From: DATHRK01 sp035465395
Lineage (GTDB): Bacteria; Gemmatimonadota; Gemmatimonadetes; Longimicrobiales; RSA9
Direction: 5' to 3'
NCBI GenBank assembly: GCA_035465395.1
Contig: DATHRK010000101.1
Location: 62,001-126,000 of the forward strand
DNA length: 64,000 nt
Below, one piece after another: positions 55,081 through 62,959 of the stretch. Below the pieces are notes generated by a model. That model searched no databases. It saw nothing but the letters and a program-made list of their open reading frames with translations, and was not told where the DNA came from. Within the stretch, counting starts at the first letter, position 1, and each line of letters begins with the position of its first letter. A program made the translations under genes and the position numbers.

Positions 55081-55536
55081 CGGGGCGGGGCCCGCCTCCA
55101 GCCGCCGATGGTCGACCATGAGGCAGCGGTCCTGCACCACGCGGATGCCGGCGCGAGCCAGCGCCTCGGCCACGGCGTCGTGGCGTATGCCCGCCTGGAA
55201 CCAGACCGCGGCCGGAGCGGCGGCGATCAGGTCCGGCACGTGCGGCGGCAGGTCGCGCGGGCGCCGGAAGACGTCGACGAGGTCCACCGGAGGCGGGACC
55301 GCCGCGACCGTCCGGTGGATGGGTTGCCCCAGAATGGTGTCGACGTCGGGGTAGTAGACGGGCACCGGCACCACGTCGAAGCCCGCCCGCTGCAGATATC
55401 GAGGCACGTAGTGCGCGGGCTTGAACGCGCGCGATTCCGGCTTGATGCCGAGCACCGCGATCCGGCGGGTCGAGGCCAGGATGTCCTTCAGGCCATCGTC
55501 GTGCTCCACCAGCATGGCCCGCCAGTTATCGGACAT
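55021..55536 (-). CDS. CoA-binding domain protein (YccU-like)
   Basis: ATG 55536 follows GGGAGA and gives 171 residues. The Rossmann-like CoA-binding fold is evident: RRIAVLGIKPESRAFKPAHY, then VVPVPVYYPDVDTILGQPIH, VDLVDVFRRPRDLPPH and VWFQAGIRHDAVAEALARAG, ending with RCLMVDHRR. The order matches the short CoA-binding proteins with unknown physiological role. It is divergent from the SRP RNA gene. Confidence 0.87.
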   Translation of the reverse strand: MSDNWRAMLVEHDDGLKDILASTRRIAVLGIKPESRAFKPAHYVPRYLQRAGFDVVPVPVYYPDVDTILGQPIHRTVAAVPPPVDLVDVFRRPRDLPPHVPDLIAAAPAAVWFQAGIRHDAVAEALARAGIRVVQDRCLMVDHRRLEAGPAPSASPGVGDVLDPRPGPATP

Positions 55537-55564
55537 CGCGCTCTCCCGCGGGACGCCGGGGGCG

Positions 55565-55593
55565 TTGACCCTCCCGGCCGCCTTGGGTAACAT
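55565..55593 (+). promoter_or_regulatory. Promoter of the SRP RNA gene
   Basis: TTGACC (55565-55570) and TAACAT (55588-55593) are separated by 17 bp, which places the transcription start at about 55600, exactly the 5' end of the SRP RNA. Confidence 0.65.
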
Positions 55594-55598
55594 CCGCC

Positions 55599-55700
55599 GT
55601 GTCCCAGGACCACAGGGCGGAAGCTCGTGAACCCGGTCAGGACCCCGCAGGTAGCAGCCGTAAGCGTGGTGACCGTCGCTGTCGGCCCCCTGGGGCACAC
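55599..55700 (+). ncRNA. ffs: Signal recognition particle RNA (4.5S, small bacterial type)
   Basis: The conserved domain IV is clear: GTGAACCCGGTCAGGACC on one side and GGTAGCAGCCGTAAGCG on the other, with the symmetric internal loop that binds Ffh. GTGTCCCAGG at the 5' end can pair with CCTGGGGCACAC at the 3' end, with one bulge. The apical loop is CCGCA instead of the usual GGAA-type tetraloop. Location just upstream of dnaX is the usual one for ffs in many bacteria. The exact 3' end is not defined. Confidence 0.88.
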
Positions 55701-55793
55701 CCTTCTTCACGCGAACCCTGACCGAGGCTCGGTGCGCAACTACTCCTACGGCCGTCACACCCGCCGGACCGCGCACCCTCCAACCACGCCGGC

Positions 55794-57548
55794 ATGAGCC
55801 GTACCGCGCTCGCGCGCACCTACCGTCCTCGCACGTTCGCCGAGCTCGCGATGCAGGACCACGTCGCGGAGACGCTGCGTTCGGCGATCGTCGGCGAGCG
55901 GGTGGCGCATGCCTACCTCTTCAGCGGCCCCCGCGGGGTTGGCAAGACGACCGCCGCCCGCGTTCTCGCGATGGCGCTCAATTGTGCCGACCGCACGGCG
56001 GAGGGCGAGCCCTGCGGCGTCTGCGATTCGTGCGAACGGATCTGGTCCGGCAAGGCGTCCCTGGACGTCGTCGAGATCGACGCGGCTTCCAACCGGGGCG
56101 TCGACGACGCACGGGACCTCCGCGAACGCGCCATGTACGCACCGTCCGACGTGGACCGCTACAAGGTCTACATCATCGACGAGGCGCACATGCTCACGCG
56201 CGAGGCGTGGAACGCCCTGCTCAAGATCCTCGAGGAGCCGCCGCCGCGGGTCATCTTCGTGTTCGCCACGACGGAGCCGCAGAAGATCCAGCAGGCGGCG
56301 CCCCCGATCCTCTCGCGCTGCCAGCGGTTCGACTTCCGGCGCATGAGCGTGCAGGCCATCGTCGACCGGCTGCAGGTGGTCCTGGAGGCGGAGGGGACGA
56401 GCGTCCCCGAGGAGGCCTTGATCCCCCTGGCGAGGCGCGCGGAAGGCGGCATGCGGGACGCCCTGTCGCTGCTCGACCAGGTACTCGCCCTGGCGGGCGA
56501 CGCGCTCGCCGCCGATGACGTCACCCGCGTGCTGGGGATTCCGGGGGATGCGCTGTACGTCGAGGCCCTCGACATCATCGCGAATCGACGCCACGGAGAC
56601 GTGTTCGGATTCGTCCGGCGCCTGCTGGACGAGGGGTTCGACCCGTCGGAGTTCCAGCGTGGATTCGCCGAAGCGCTGCGCGACGCCCTCGCGATCAAGC
56701 TGGACGGCGCCGCCACCGTGGACCTCCGCGCCGACGCCCTGGCCGAATTGACCGAGCGCGCGGAGCGCTTCGGCGCGGCCGATCTTCTCAGGATGCTCGC
56801 GCAGGTCGCCGAGCTCGACGTGGACGGGCGCTTTCGCAAGAGCGCCAACCCCAGGCTGCTGCTCGAATCCCTGCTCCTGCGCCTCACCCACCTGGATCGG
56901 ACGGTGGACCTGGAGACGCTCCTGAGAGCCGCGGGCGAGGGCAGCCTCGAAGGCCTGGGCGCGCCGTGGGCCGGGGCGGGCGGCGCGGCGGAGGCCGATC
57001 CGCCGTCCACCGCGGCCGCTCCCGCCGACGCCGGCGACGCGACGGGTCCGCCGACCCGCCCTCCGGAGGAATCCGCGACGGCCGCAGGCACCGTCGGGTC
57101 CGGCGGTGCGGCGGAGGCGGGCGCCCGCGCGTCCGCCGTGGGCGCCGCCGGGATCGGTCCGGACCCGCTCGGCGCGGCGCGCGCCGCCCTCGCCGAGATC
57201 ACCCGCGTAGGAGGGGACCTGCCACCCGGGCTGGCGGCCTTGATGCGCGCCGCCAGCGTGGTGGCGGTGGAGGAGGACGCGGTGCGGCTCGAGGTGCCGG
57301 CCGGTCCCGCGCGGGAGCGCCTCGAGGCCGACCCCGTGGCGCGCAGGACGATGGAGGCGAAGCTGACTGAGGCGCTGGGGTCTCCGACCCGCGTCCGGCT
57401 GGCGTCGGAGACCGGCGGAGTGGGTGTATCGCCGGGCGAACGGCTGACCGCAGAAGCCCTGAAAGAACGGCAGATACAGCGACTCGTCGCCGAGGAACCA
57501 GCCCTTGCTCGCGCGGTAGAAGAACTGGACCTGGAATTGCTCGATTGA
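55794..57548 (+). CDS. dnaX: DNA polymerase III gamma/tau subunit
   Basis: The 584-residue protein has Walker A GPRGVGKTTAARVLA (about 44-58), the zinc module CGVCDSCERI, the Walker B YIIDEAHML and sensor I VFATTEPQKI, then the clamp-loader collar region. A Pro/Ala/Gly-rich linker from about 385 leads to a C-terminal domain that could bind the polymerase (tau function). It loads the sliding clamp. A programmed frameshift for gamma was not seen: there is no A/T-rich slippery site in this GC-rich frame. Confidence 0.94.
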   Translation: MSRTALARTYRPRTFAELAMQDHVAETLRSAIVGERVAHAYLFSGPRGVGKTTAARVLAMALNCADRTAEGEPCGVCDSCERIWSGKASLDVVEIDAASNRGVDDARDLRERAMYAPSDVDRYKVYIIDEAHMLTREAWNALLKILEEPPPRVIFVFATTEPQKIQQAAPPILSRCQRFDFRRMSVQAIVDRLQVVLEAEGTSVPEEALIPLARRAEGGMRDALSLLDQVLALAGDALAADDVTRVLGIPGDALYVEALDIIANRRHGDVFGFVRRLLDEGFDPSEFQRGFAEALRDALAIKLDGAATVDLRADALAELTERAERFGAADLLRMLAQVAELDVDGRFRKSANPRLLLESLLLRLTHLDRTVDLETLLRAAGEGSLEGLGAPWAGAGGAAEADPPSTAAAPADAGDATGPPTRPPEESATAAGTVGSGGAAEAGARASAVGAAGIGPDPLGAARAALAEITRVGGDLPPGLAALMRAASVVAVEEDAVRLEVPAGPARERLEADPVARRTMEAKLTEALGSPTRVRLASETGGVGVSPGERLTAEALKERQIQRLVAEEPALARAVEELDLELLD

Positions 57549-57610
57549 CCGGGCGTCGAGGGCCCGTACGCACCCGCCGATCGCCACGCGGAGGGCGGCA
57601 GCGCGGGCGC

Positions 57611-57640
57611 TTGCACACGCGCGGAACGGCCGGGTAGTTT
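57611..57640 (+). promoter_or_regulatory. Promoter of the ybaB-recR group
   Basis: TTGCAC (57611-57616) and TAGTTT (57635-57640) are 18 bp apart, 33 bp before the ybaB ATG. Confidence 0.5.
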
Positions 57641-57672
57641 GCCGCTCCGTCAATAGCCGAAGGTTTCCCGAG

Positions 57673-57996
57673 ATGACAAATTTGCAGCAGCTCCTCCAGA
57701 TGGGTCAGCAGATGCAGGCCCGGATCACGCAGATGCAGGAGGAGCTCGGCAATCAGACGGTCACGTCCACGAGCGGAGGCGGGATGGTCACCGCCACCGC
57801 GGACGGCAAGGGCCGCATCCGTGAGATCCGCATCGATCCGTCGGTCGTCATGGCCGACGATGTCGAGATGCTGGAAGACCTGGTTCTGGCGGCGGTTTCG
57901 GAGGCGCAGCAGCGCGCACACGGCCTTTACGAGGAAGAGATGAAGAAGATGGCCGGCGGCTTCCCGTTGCCGTTCGGCAGCCTCCCCGGACTGTAG
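57673..57996 (+). CDS. ybaB: Nucleoid-associated protein YbaB/EbfC
   Basis: The 107-residue protein has the family start (NLQQLLQMGQQMQARITQMQ), the central GGGMVTATADGKGRIREIRI and VMLADDVEMLEDLVLAAVSE-like region (reads MADDVEMLEDLVLAAVSEAQ). It binds DNA as a tweezer-like dimer. It lies between dnaX and recR as in most bacteria, and recR starts eight bases after it. Confidence 0.94.
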   Translation: MTNLQQLLQMGQQMQARITQMQEELGNQTVTSTSGGGMVTATADGKGRIREIRIDPSVVMADDVEMLEDLVLAAVSEAQQRAHGLYEEEMKKMAGGFPLPFGSLPGL

Positions 57997-58003
57997 TCCG
58001 CCC

Positions 58004-58597
58004 ATGTCCGCGATCGACGGGTTGATCCGGGAGCTCGCCAAGCTTCCGGGGGTGGGGAGGAAGACGGCTTTGCGGCTGACCTACCACCTGCTGAAGCGTC
58101 CGACGGAGGACATGCGGACCCTGTCCGCCGCGCTTTCGGAGGTCGCCGACCGTGTCCGCCCGTGCACGCGCTGCGGCAACCCGAGTGAGACGGACCCATG
58201 CGGCCTGTGTGACAACCCGAGGCGCGACAACACGCTGATCTGCGTCGTCGAGGAGGCTTCCGACATCGGCGCGATCGAGGAGACCGGCCAGTACCGCGGC
58301 CTCTATCACGTCCTCGGCGGCAGCCTGTCGCCATTGGACGGGATCGGTCCCGAGGAGCTGAACTTCGGCGGGCTCCTGGGCCGGCTCGGCAACGGCGCCG
58401 ATGTGCGCGAGGTCATCGTCGCGACCGACGCGAGCGTGGAGGGGGAGGCCACTGCGACGTACCTTCACAATCTGGTCGCCGGGACGGGGGTGCGGGTCAC
58501 CCGGCTGGCGCGAGGGTTGCCTGTAGGTGGGCACCTGGAGTACGCAGACGGCGTCACGATCGCAGAAGCGTTCGCGGCCCGCAGGGACATCGACTGA
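58004..58597 (+). CDS. recR: Recombination protein RecR
   Basis: The 197-residue protein has an HhH motif (LAKLPGVGRKTALRLTYHLL), a four-Cys zinc finger (CTRCGNPSETDPCGLC) and the Toprim domain (TLICVVEEASDIGAIEETGQ; VIVATDASVEGEATATYL) plus the final helix region. It acts with RecF/RecO in gap repair. Motif order and length are standard. Confidence 0.95.
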   Translation: MSAIDGLIRELAKLPGVGRKTALRLTYHLLKRPTEDMRTLSAALSEVADRVRPCTRCGNPSETDPCGLCDNPRRDNTLICVVEEASDIGAIEETGQYRGLYHVLGGSLSPLDGIGPEELNFGGLLGRLGNGADVREVIVATDASVEGEATATYLHNLVAGTGVRVTRLARGLPVGGHLEYADGVTIAEAFAARRDID

Positions 58598-58611
58598 GAG
58601 AGGACGCGACG

Positions 58612-58929
58612 GTGGCGAGCGGTGGGAGGGCCGGAAGGACACTGGCGTGGATCGTGGTGGGAGTGGCCGCGGCCGCGGCCGCGGCCGCGTTCCTTTTGCA
58701 CGATCAGATGGCACGCCATCGTCGCGACCTGTTCAGCCCCCACCCCCTCCGCCGTCTGGCGGCGCTCGGCTACCTCGGCACGATGGAGCCCTCGGTCGAG
58801 TCGGTCCACCTCCTGCGGGACTTCCTCGCCTGGGAGCCTCGCCCGCTGCTGCGCAAGCGGGCCGCGCTGATGCTGCAGCGCATGGAGGCCCGCCTGATCC
58901 GGCAGCGGCCCGACGAGGCCGCTGGATGA
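58612..58929 (+). CDS. Small single-pass membrane protein of unknown function
   Basis: GTG 58612 has AGAGAGGA about eight bases upstream. The 105-residue protein has a transmembrane helix at about residues 10-29 with a run of eight Ala, followed by a basic helical cytoplasmic or periplasmic part rich in Arg/Leu (RRLAALGYLGTMEPSVESVH) that resembles a HEAT-like repeat pair. Its TGA overlaps the roadblock gene start, so it is part of the mglB-mglA operon. I recognise no family. Confidence 0.6.
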   Translation: MASGGRAGRTLAWIVVGVAAAAAAAAFLLHDQMARHRRDLFSPHPLRRLAALGYLGTMEPSVESVHLLRDFLAWEPRPLLRKRAALMLQRMEARLIRQRPDEAAG

Positions 58930-59423
58930 CCGACGGGGACGCCTGGTCCTTCGACGCAAACGACCAAGTCAACGTAGCGCGTGTGCTCGGTCGCTTCCGG
59001 GAGGAAGCGGGGGCGCGCGGCGTGTTCCTCGTGGACCGATCGGGACAGCTCCTCGAGGCCGCCGGCCGCACCGAGGGGATCGACGGAGCGTCTTTCGGCT
59101 CGCTCGCCGCGGCCGATTTCGCGGCGGGCGGCCAACTGGCCGAGCTGCTCGGCGAAGACGAGTTTTCGGCCCTCTATCACCAGGGCGAGCCGGAGTGCAT
59201 GTATTTGACGGACGTCGCGGGCGGGGCGATTCTCGCCGCCCTGTTCGATCGGGCGACCACGCTCGGGCTCGTGAAGATGCAGACCCGGAAGGTGGTCCCG
59301 GAACTCGCGACCATCATCCAGGCTGCGGCCGGACGCGACGAGGGCCGGCCGCGCGGGTCCTTCATGGAGGCCGGCTGGGCGGACGAAGCCGCGGGCGAGA
59401 TCGACAAGCTGTTTTCGGACTGA
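58926..59423 (+). CDS. mglB: Roadblock/LC7-domain protein (MglB-like)
   Basis: ATG 58926 overlaps the preceding TGA. The 165-residue protein has a roadblock fold, with GVFLVDRSGQLLEAAGRTEG, AAADFAAGGQLAELLGEDEF and LYHQGEPECMYLTDVAGGAI in order, and a C-terminal helix rich in acidic residues. In Myxococcus and Thermus the roadblock dimer MglB activates the MglA GTPase that is encoded directly downstream. The pair marks the cell pole and drives polarity. Confidence 0.85.
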   Translation: MTDGDAWSFDANDQVNVARVLGRFREEAGARGVFLVDRSGQLLEAAGRTEGIDGASFGSLAAADFAAGGQLAELLGEDEFSALYHQGEPECMYLTDVAGGAILAALFDRATTLGLVKMQTRKVVPELATIIQAAAGRDEGRPRGSFMEAGWADEAAGEIDKLFSD

Positions 59424-59472
59424 GCGACACAGAAAGAGGCGCGATGGGCCACGGTGACGGGAGGCAGCCCCC

Positions 59473-60051
59473 GTGTCGATGATCAACTACGCCAGCCGCG
59501 AGATCAACTGCAAGATCGTCTACTACGGTCCGGGGCTGGGGGGCAAGACGACGAACCTGGAGTACGTGTACTCCAAGGTGAATCCGGAGACCCGCGGGAA
59601 GATGATCTCTCTCGCGACCGAGACCGAGCGCACGCTCTTCTTCGACTTCCTGCCGGTCGATCTCGGCTCGGTCCGCGGGTTCAAGACACGATTCCATCTG
59701 TACACGGTGCCGGGCCAGGTGTACTACAACGCCAGCAGGAGGCTCATCCTGAAGGGGGTCGACGGAATCGTCTACGTAGGCGATTCCCAGGTCGAGCGTA
59801 TGGACGCCAACATCGCCTCCATGCAGAACCTCTTCGAGAACCTGGCAGACTACGGATACGACCCGCACAAGCTGCCCGTCGTCATCCAGTACAACAAACG
59901 GGACCTCCCCAACATCGTGTCCGCCGAGGAGCTCAGGTCGCAGCTCAATCCCTACGACTGGCCGGACTACGAGGCCGTTGCGGTGACTGGCGAAGGGGTG
60001 TTCGATACGCTCAAGACCGTGAGCAAGATGGTCTTGAAGGCGTTGGGGTAA
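59473..60051 (+). CDS. mglA: MglA-type small GTPase
   Basis: GTG 59473 has GGGAGG eight bases upstream and gives MSMINYASREINCKIVYYGP, matching the family start. The 192-residue protein has the P-loop GPGLGGKTT, the switch regions with LYTVPGQVYYNASRRLILKG (the usual DTPGQ is PGQ), and the guanine-binding VIQYNKRDLPN. It controls motility or polarity together with MglB. No motility genes are otherwise present in this window. Confidence 0.94.
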   Translation: MSMINYASREINCKIVYYGPGLGGKTTNLEYVYSKVNPETRGKMISLATETERTLFFDFLPVDLGSVRGFKTRFHLYTVPGQVYYNASRRLILKGVDGIVYVGDSQVERMDANIASMQNLFENLADYGYDPHKLPVVIQYNKRDLPNIVSAEELRSQLNPYDWPDYEAVAVTGEGVFDTLKTVSKMVLKALG

Positions 60052-60081
60052 TGCCCGCGGAACCCAGCCGCCGAGCAGCGC

Positions 60082-60762
60082 ATGACCGAACGCTCCGCCG
60101 AGACGGGTAGCAGGCCGATGGCGGAGCTCAACCGCAGCCTCCTTCCCAACGCAATCACGGTCGCCCGGGTCGTCGCGGCACCGGCGGTGGCGGTCCTCGC
60201 GCTCGCCTCCGGTGGGGGCGCCCAGCTGGCCGCGTTCGTGGTGTTCGTGGTGGCCGCCGTCTCGGACCTCTGGGACGGCCACCTGGCCCGCAAGCATGGG
60301 TGGATCAGCGATTTCGGCAAGCTGATGGACCCGCTTGCCGACAAGCTCCTGATGGTCGCGACGCTCGTACCGATCTACATCGTCTCGAACCCCCCCCGGA
60401 CGTTCAGCGAATGGCCCGTGTGGGACGCGCTGCCGCTGTGGGTGGTCGTCGTGATCTTCTTCCGCGAGATCCTGATCACGATCCTGAGGAGCGTGGCCGC
60501 GCGCCGCGGGCTCATTCTGCCGGCGCAGCAGATCGGCAAGTACAAGGCGTTCTCCCAGAACTTCTTCGTGGGCACGGCCCTTCTCTGGCACGCGCTGCAC
60601 ACGCGGGCCGAGGCGGCCGGCTGGACGGGATCGGTGTGGGAAGCGTGGCGCGGCCTCCACGGCGCCGTCCTGTTCGCTTCGCTGGCGATCGCCGTGGGCC
60701 TGACGCTCCTCTCCCTGTTCGTGTATCTGGCGAGTTGGAGACACGCCCTCGCATCGGAGTGA
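60082..60762 (+). CDS. pgsA: CDP-diacylglycerol-glycerol-3-phosphate 3-phosphatidyltransferase
   Basis: It makes phosphatidylglycerol phosphate. The 226-residue protein (ATG 60082; ATG 60118 also possible) has several transmembrane helices and the complete CDP-alcohol phosphotransferase motif DLWDGHLARKHGWISDFGKL with MDPLAD after it, i.e. D-x2-DG-x2-AR-x8-G-x3-D-x3-D. Its stop overlaps the cinA start. Confidence 0.92.
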   Translation: MTERSAETGSRPMAELNRSLLPNAITVARVVAAPAVAVLALASGGGAQLAAFVVFVVAAVSDLWDGHLARKHGWISDFGKLMDPLADKLLMVATLVPIYIVSNPPRTFSEWPVWDALPLWVVVVIFFREILITILRSVAARRGLILPAQQIGKYKAFSQNFFVGTALLWHALHTRAEAAGWTGSVWEAWRGLHGAVLFASLAIAVGLTLLSLFVYLASWRHALASE

Positions 60763-61988
60763 TGTCGAACCGGCCGGCCCTCGCCCTCATCGCGATCGGC
60801 GATGAGCTTCTGAACGGCAGGACCGTGAACACCAACGCCACGTGGCTGGGGGGAGTGCTCCAGCGCGAGGGAGCTCGTCTTGAACGCGTGGTCACGGTCG
60901 GGGATGACCAGGACGTCATTGCCGCCGAGATCGCGGCCGCGGGCGAGCACGCCGACCTGATCCTGTGCAGCGGGGGCTTGGGTCCTACCGACGACGACCG
61001 GACGCGTCATGCGGTGGCCGCGGCCGCCGGCGTTCCGCTGCGGGAAGACGCCGACACGGTGGCGTGGCTTCGTCGCCGCTTCCAGCGCGCCGGCCGTGCC
61101 ATGCCCGATTCCAACCGACGCCAGGCGGCGTTCCCCGAGGGCGCGACCATCCTCCGCAACCCCATCGGCTCGGCGCCAGGGTTTCTGGTGGGCGCGGCGG
61201 ATCCCCCGATCGCGGCGGTCCCCGGAGTGCCCGCCGAGTTTCGGCGCCTGTTCCTGGACCACGTCCTCCCGTTCCTGCGAGCCGAATGGAGCGACCGGCT
61301 TCGACCCCCTCCGTCCCTCCTCCTACGGACGACGGGGGAGTCGGAATCGGACCTGGCCGACCGGCTGGAGCGGCTGGAGGAGCTGAGCGGCACAGCCCTG
61401 GCCTCGCTGCCGAGCACGGCCGGCGTCGACCTGCACGTGGTCGCCGCGGACGCCGCCGGGCTCGAGCGGGCCCACAGGGTCTTGCGGGCGGAGCTGGGAG
61501 CGAGCGTCTACGGCACCGACGATGTCGACCTCGTGGAGGTGGTCGGCGATGCCCTCCGCACGCGCGGATGGGGGTTGGCGGTGGCGGAGAGCTGCACGGG
61601 CGGCCTACTGGCCCAGCGGATCACGTCCTTCGCGGGGGCCTCCGACTACTTTCTCGGGGGGATCGTCGCCTACGGTGACGAAGCCAAGCGCACCCTCGCC
61701 GGCGTGGACGGAGATCTGATCGCACGACACGGGGCGGTCAGCGCCGAAGTGGCGCGCGCGCTGGCAGCCGGCGTCCTCGCCCGCTTCGGCGCCCAGGCCG
61801 CGGTCGCCATCACCGGAGTCGCGGGGCCCGGGGGCGGGAGCGAGCGGAAGCCCGTCGGCACGGTCTTCGTCGCGGCCCGCACGGCGGACGCCGACGAGGT
61901 GCGCGCCCTCGCGTTGCCGGGCGACCGGGCGGCGATACGGGAACGCTCCGCCCAGGCCGCCCTCGACCTGCTGAGGAGGTCCCTGTGA
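60762..61988 (+). CDS. cinA: CinA-family protein with nicotinamide-nucleotide deamidase domain
   Basis: The 408-residue protein (ATG 60762) has an N-terminal MoCF/COG1058 domain (IAIGDELLNGRTVNTNATWL, LCSGGLGPTDDDRTRHAVAA, VPGVPAEFRRLF) and a C-terminal PncC/CinA domain with AESCTGGLLAQRITSFAGAS and ITGVAGPGGGSERKPVGTVF. The C-terminal part hydrolyses NMN and the N-terminal part can act on ADP-ribose in studied homologues. It is coupled to pgsA and the next gene by overlaps. Confidence 0.94.
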   Translation: MSNRPALALIAIGDELLNGRTVNTNATWLGGVLQREGARLERVVTVGDDQDVIAAEIAAAGEHADLILCSGGLGPTDDDRTRHAVAAAAGVPLREDADTVAWLRRRFQRAGRAMPDSNRRQAAFPEGATILRNPIGSAPGFLVGAADPPIAAVPGVPAEFRRLFLDHVLPFLRAEWSDRLRPPPSLLLRTTGESESDLADRLERLEELSGTALASLPSTAGVDLHVVAADAAGLERAHRVLRAELGASVYGTDDVDLVEVVGDALRTRGWGLAVAESCTGGLLAQRITSFAGASDYFLGGIVAYGDEAKRTLAGVDGDLIARHGAVSAEVARALAAGVLARFGAQAAVAITGVAGPGGGSERKPVGTVFVAARTADADEVRALALPGDRAAIRERSAQAALDLLRRSL

Positions 61989-62839
61989 TCCGCATCGAGC
62001 GTGGCAGCGGCAACCTCCAGGGCTACCAGGGACTGCGCTTGCGCTACCTGACCTGGCGCGTGCGCGCCCCGCGCGCCGCGCTCGTGGTCGTGCACGGTCT
62101 CGGCGACCACGCCGCCCGCTATGACGATTTCGCGATCCGCGCGGCCGAGCGCGGGCTCTCCACGTGGGCGTTCGACCTGCGAGGACACGGCCGGTCCGAC
62201 GGCCCCCGCGTGCACGCCGAGAGCTTCGAAGAGCTGGTCGCCGACGTGCTGGCGTTCCGAGGCCTCGTGCGCGGGGCCGTGTCCGGGGATGTGCCCCTCG
62301 TGCTGTTCGGTCATTCCATGGGCGGGCTGCTCGCGATCCGTACGCTGCAGGTCAGCCCGCGCGCGTTCTCGGCCGGCGTGATCTCGGCGCCCTGGCTCGC
62401 CGAGCCCCGTCCCGTGCCCGCGCTGAAGAAAGCGCTCGGCAGGGTGCTCCTGCACGTCGCGCCGGCGGCGCGCCTGCCCAACGGCATCGACGCCTCCGAC
62501 ATCTCGCACGATCCCAAAGTGGTCCGCGAGTACACGAACGACCCTCTGGTGCAGCACGCCATCACCCCTGCGCTGTACTTCGCTGCTCGCGACGCGCAGC
62601 GGGCGGCGCGCGCCGCACCCGACGCGGTCGAGGCCCACACCCTCTTCCTGCTCGCCGGCGCCGACCGCATCGTCTCCACGCCCGCCGCGGAGACGTTCGC
62701 ACGCCGCATCGGGGAACGCGCCGAGGTGGAAGTATTTCCGGGGCTCTACCACGAGACCTGGAACGAAGCCGACCCGGGCCCGGTGTATCGCCGCCTGTTC
62801 CGCTGGGTCGAAGAGCGCCTCGCCACCGAAGCAAGCTGA
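61985..62839 (+). CDS. Alpha/beta hydrolase of the monoacylglycerol-lipase type
   Basis: GTG 61985 follows AGGAGG by five bases and overlaps the cinA stop. The 284-residue protein has the oxyanion region VVHGLGDHAARYDDFAIRAA, the nucleophile elbow GHSMGGLLA with Ser near residue 112, a helical cap and the catalytic Asp (LLAGADRIV) and His (GLYHETWNE). It may hydrolyse lysophospholipids or monoglycerides, fitting its place behind pgsA; the substrate is inferred. Confidence 0.88.
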   Translation: MIRIERGSGNLQGYQGLRLRYLTWRVRAPRAALVVVHGLGDHAARYDDFAIRAAERGLSTWAFDLRGHGRSDGPRVHAESFEELVADVLAFRGLVRGAVSGDVPLVLFGHSMGGLLAIRTLQVSPRAFSAGVISAPWLAEPRPVPALKKALGRVLLHVAPAARLPNGIDASDISHDPKVVREYTNDPLVQHAITPALYFAARDAQRAARAAPDAVEAHTLFLLAGADRIVSTPAAETFARRIGERAEVEVFPGLYHETWNEADPGPVYRRLFRWVEERLATEAS

Positions 62840-62849
62840 CCTCGCTTGC
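62831..62849. repeat. Short inverted repeat at the end of the hydrolase gene
   Basis: GCAAGC and GCTTGC flank seven bases that include the stop codon. A second small hairpin (CTGCCG-GAT-CGGCAG) lies at 62873-62887. They may weakly terminate or attenuate transcription before grpE. Confidence 0.35.
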
Positions 62850-62895
62850 ATTCGGGCGGGTGCACATCGAAGCTGCCGGATCGGCAGGCGCCGCA

Positions 62896-62911
62896 TGGCA
62901 CCGCGCTTGCA
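62896..62911 (+). promoter_or_regulatory. Near-consensus sigma-54 promoter upstream of grpE-dnaJ
   Basis: TGGCACCGCGCTTGCA is TGGCAC-N5-TTGCA, the textbook -24/-12 form, with exact GG-N10-GC spacing. The predicted start near 62922 gives a 38-base leader before ATG 62960. No CIRCE element (TTAGCACTC-N9-GAGTGCTAA) is present in this gap and no clear heat-shock sigma promoter was seen. Confidence 0.6.
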
Positions 62912-62959
62912 CCCCGGGGCTTGCGCCCAATCCCTGACAGTCCGAGCCGAAGGGCCACG

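Noticed and set aside
55794..57548. Programmed frameshift site in dnaX for a gamma form
   Set aside because: No run of A or T with a following hairpin is present; the gene appears to encode only the long form.
62840..62959. CIRCE element or heat-shock sigma promoter before grpE
   Set aside because: No TTAGCACTC-type repeat or CTTGAA/CCCCAT pair is present in the gap.
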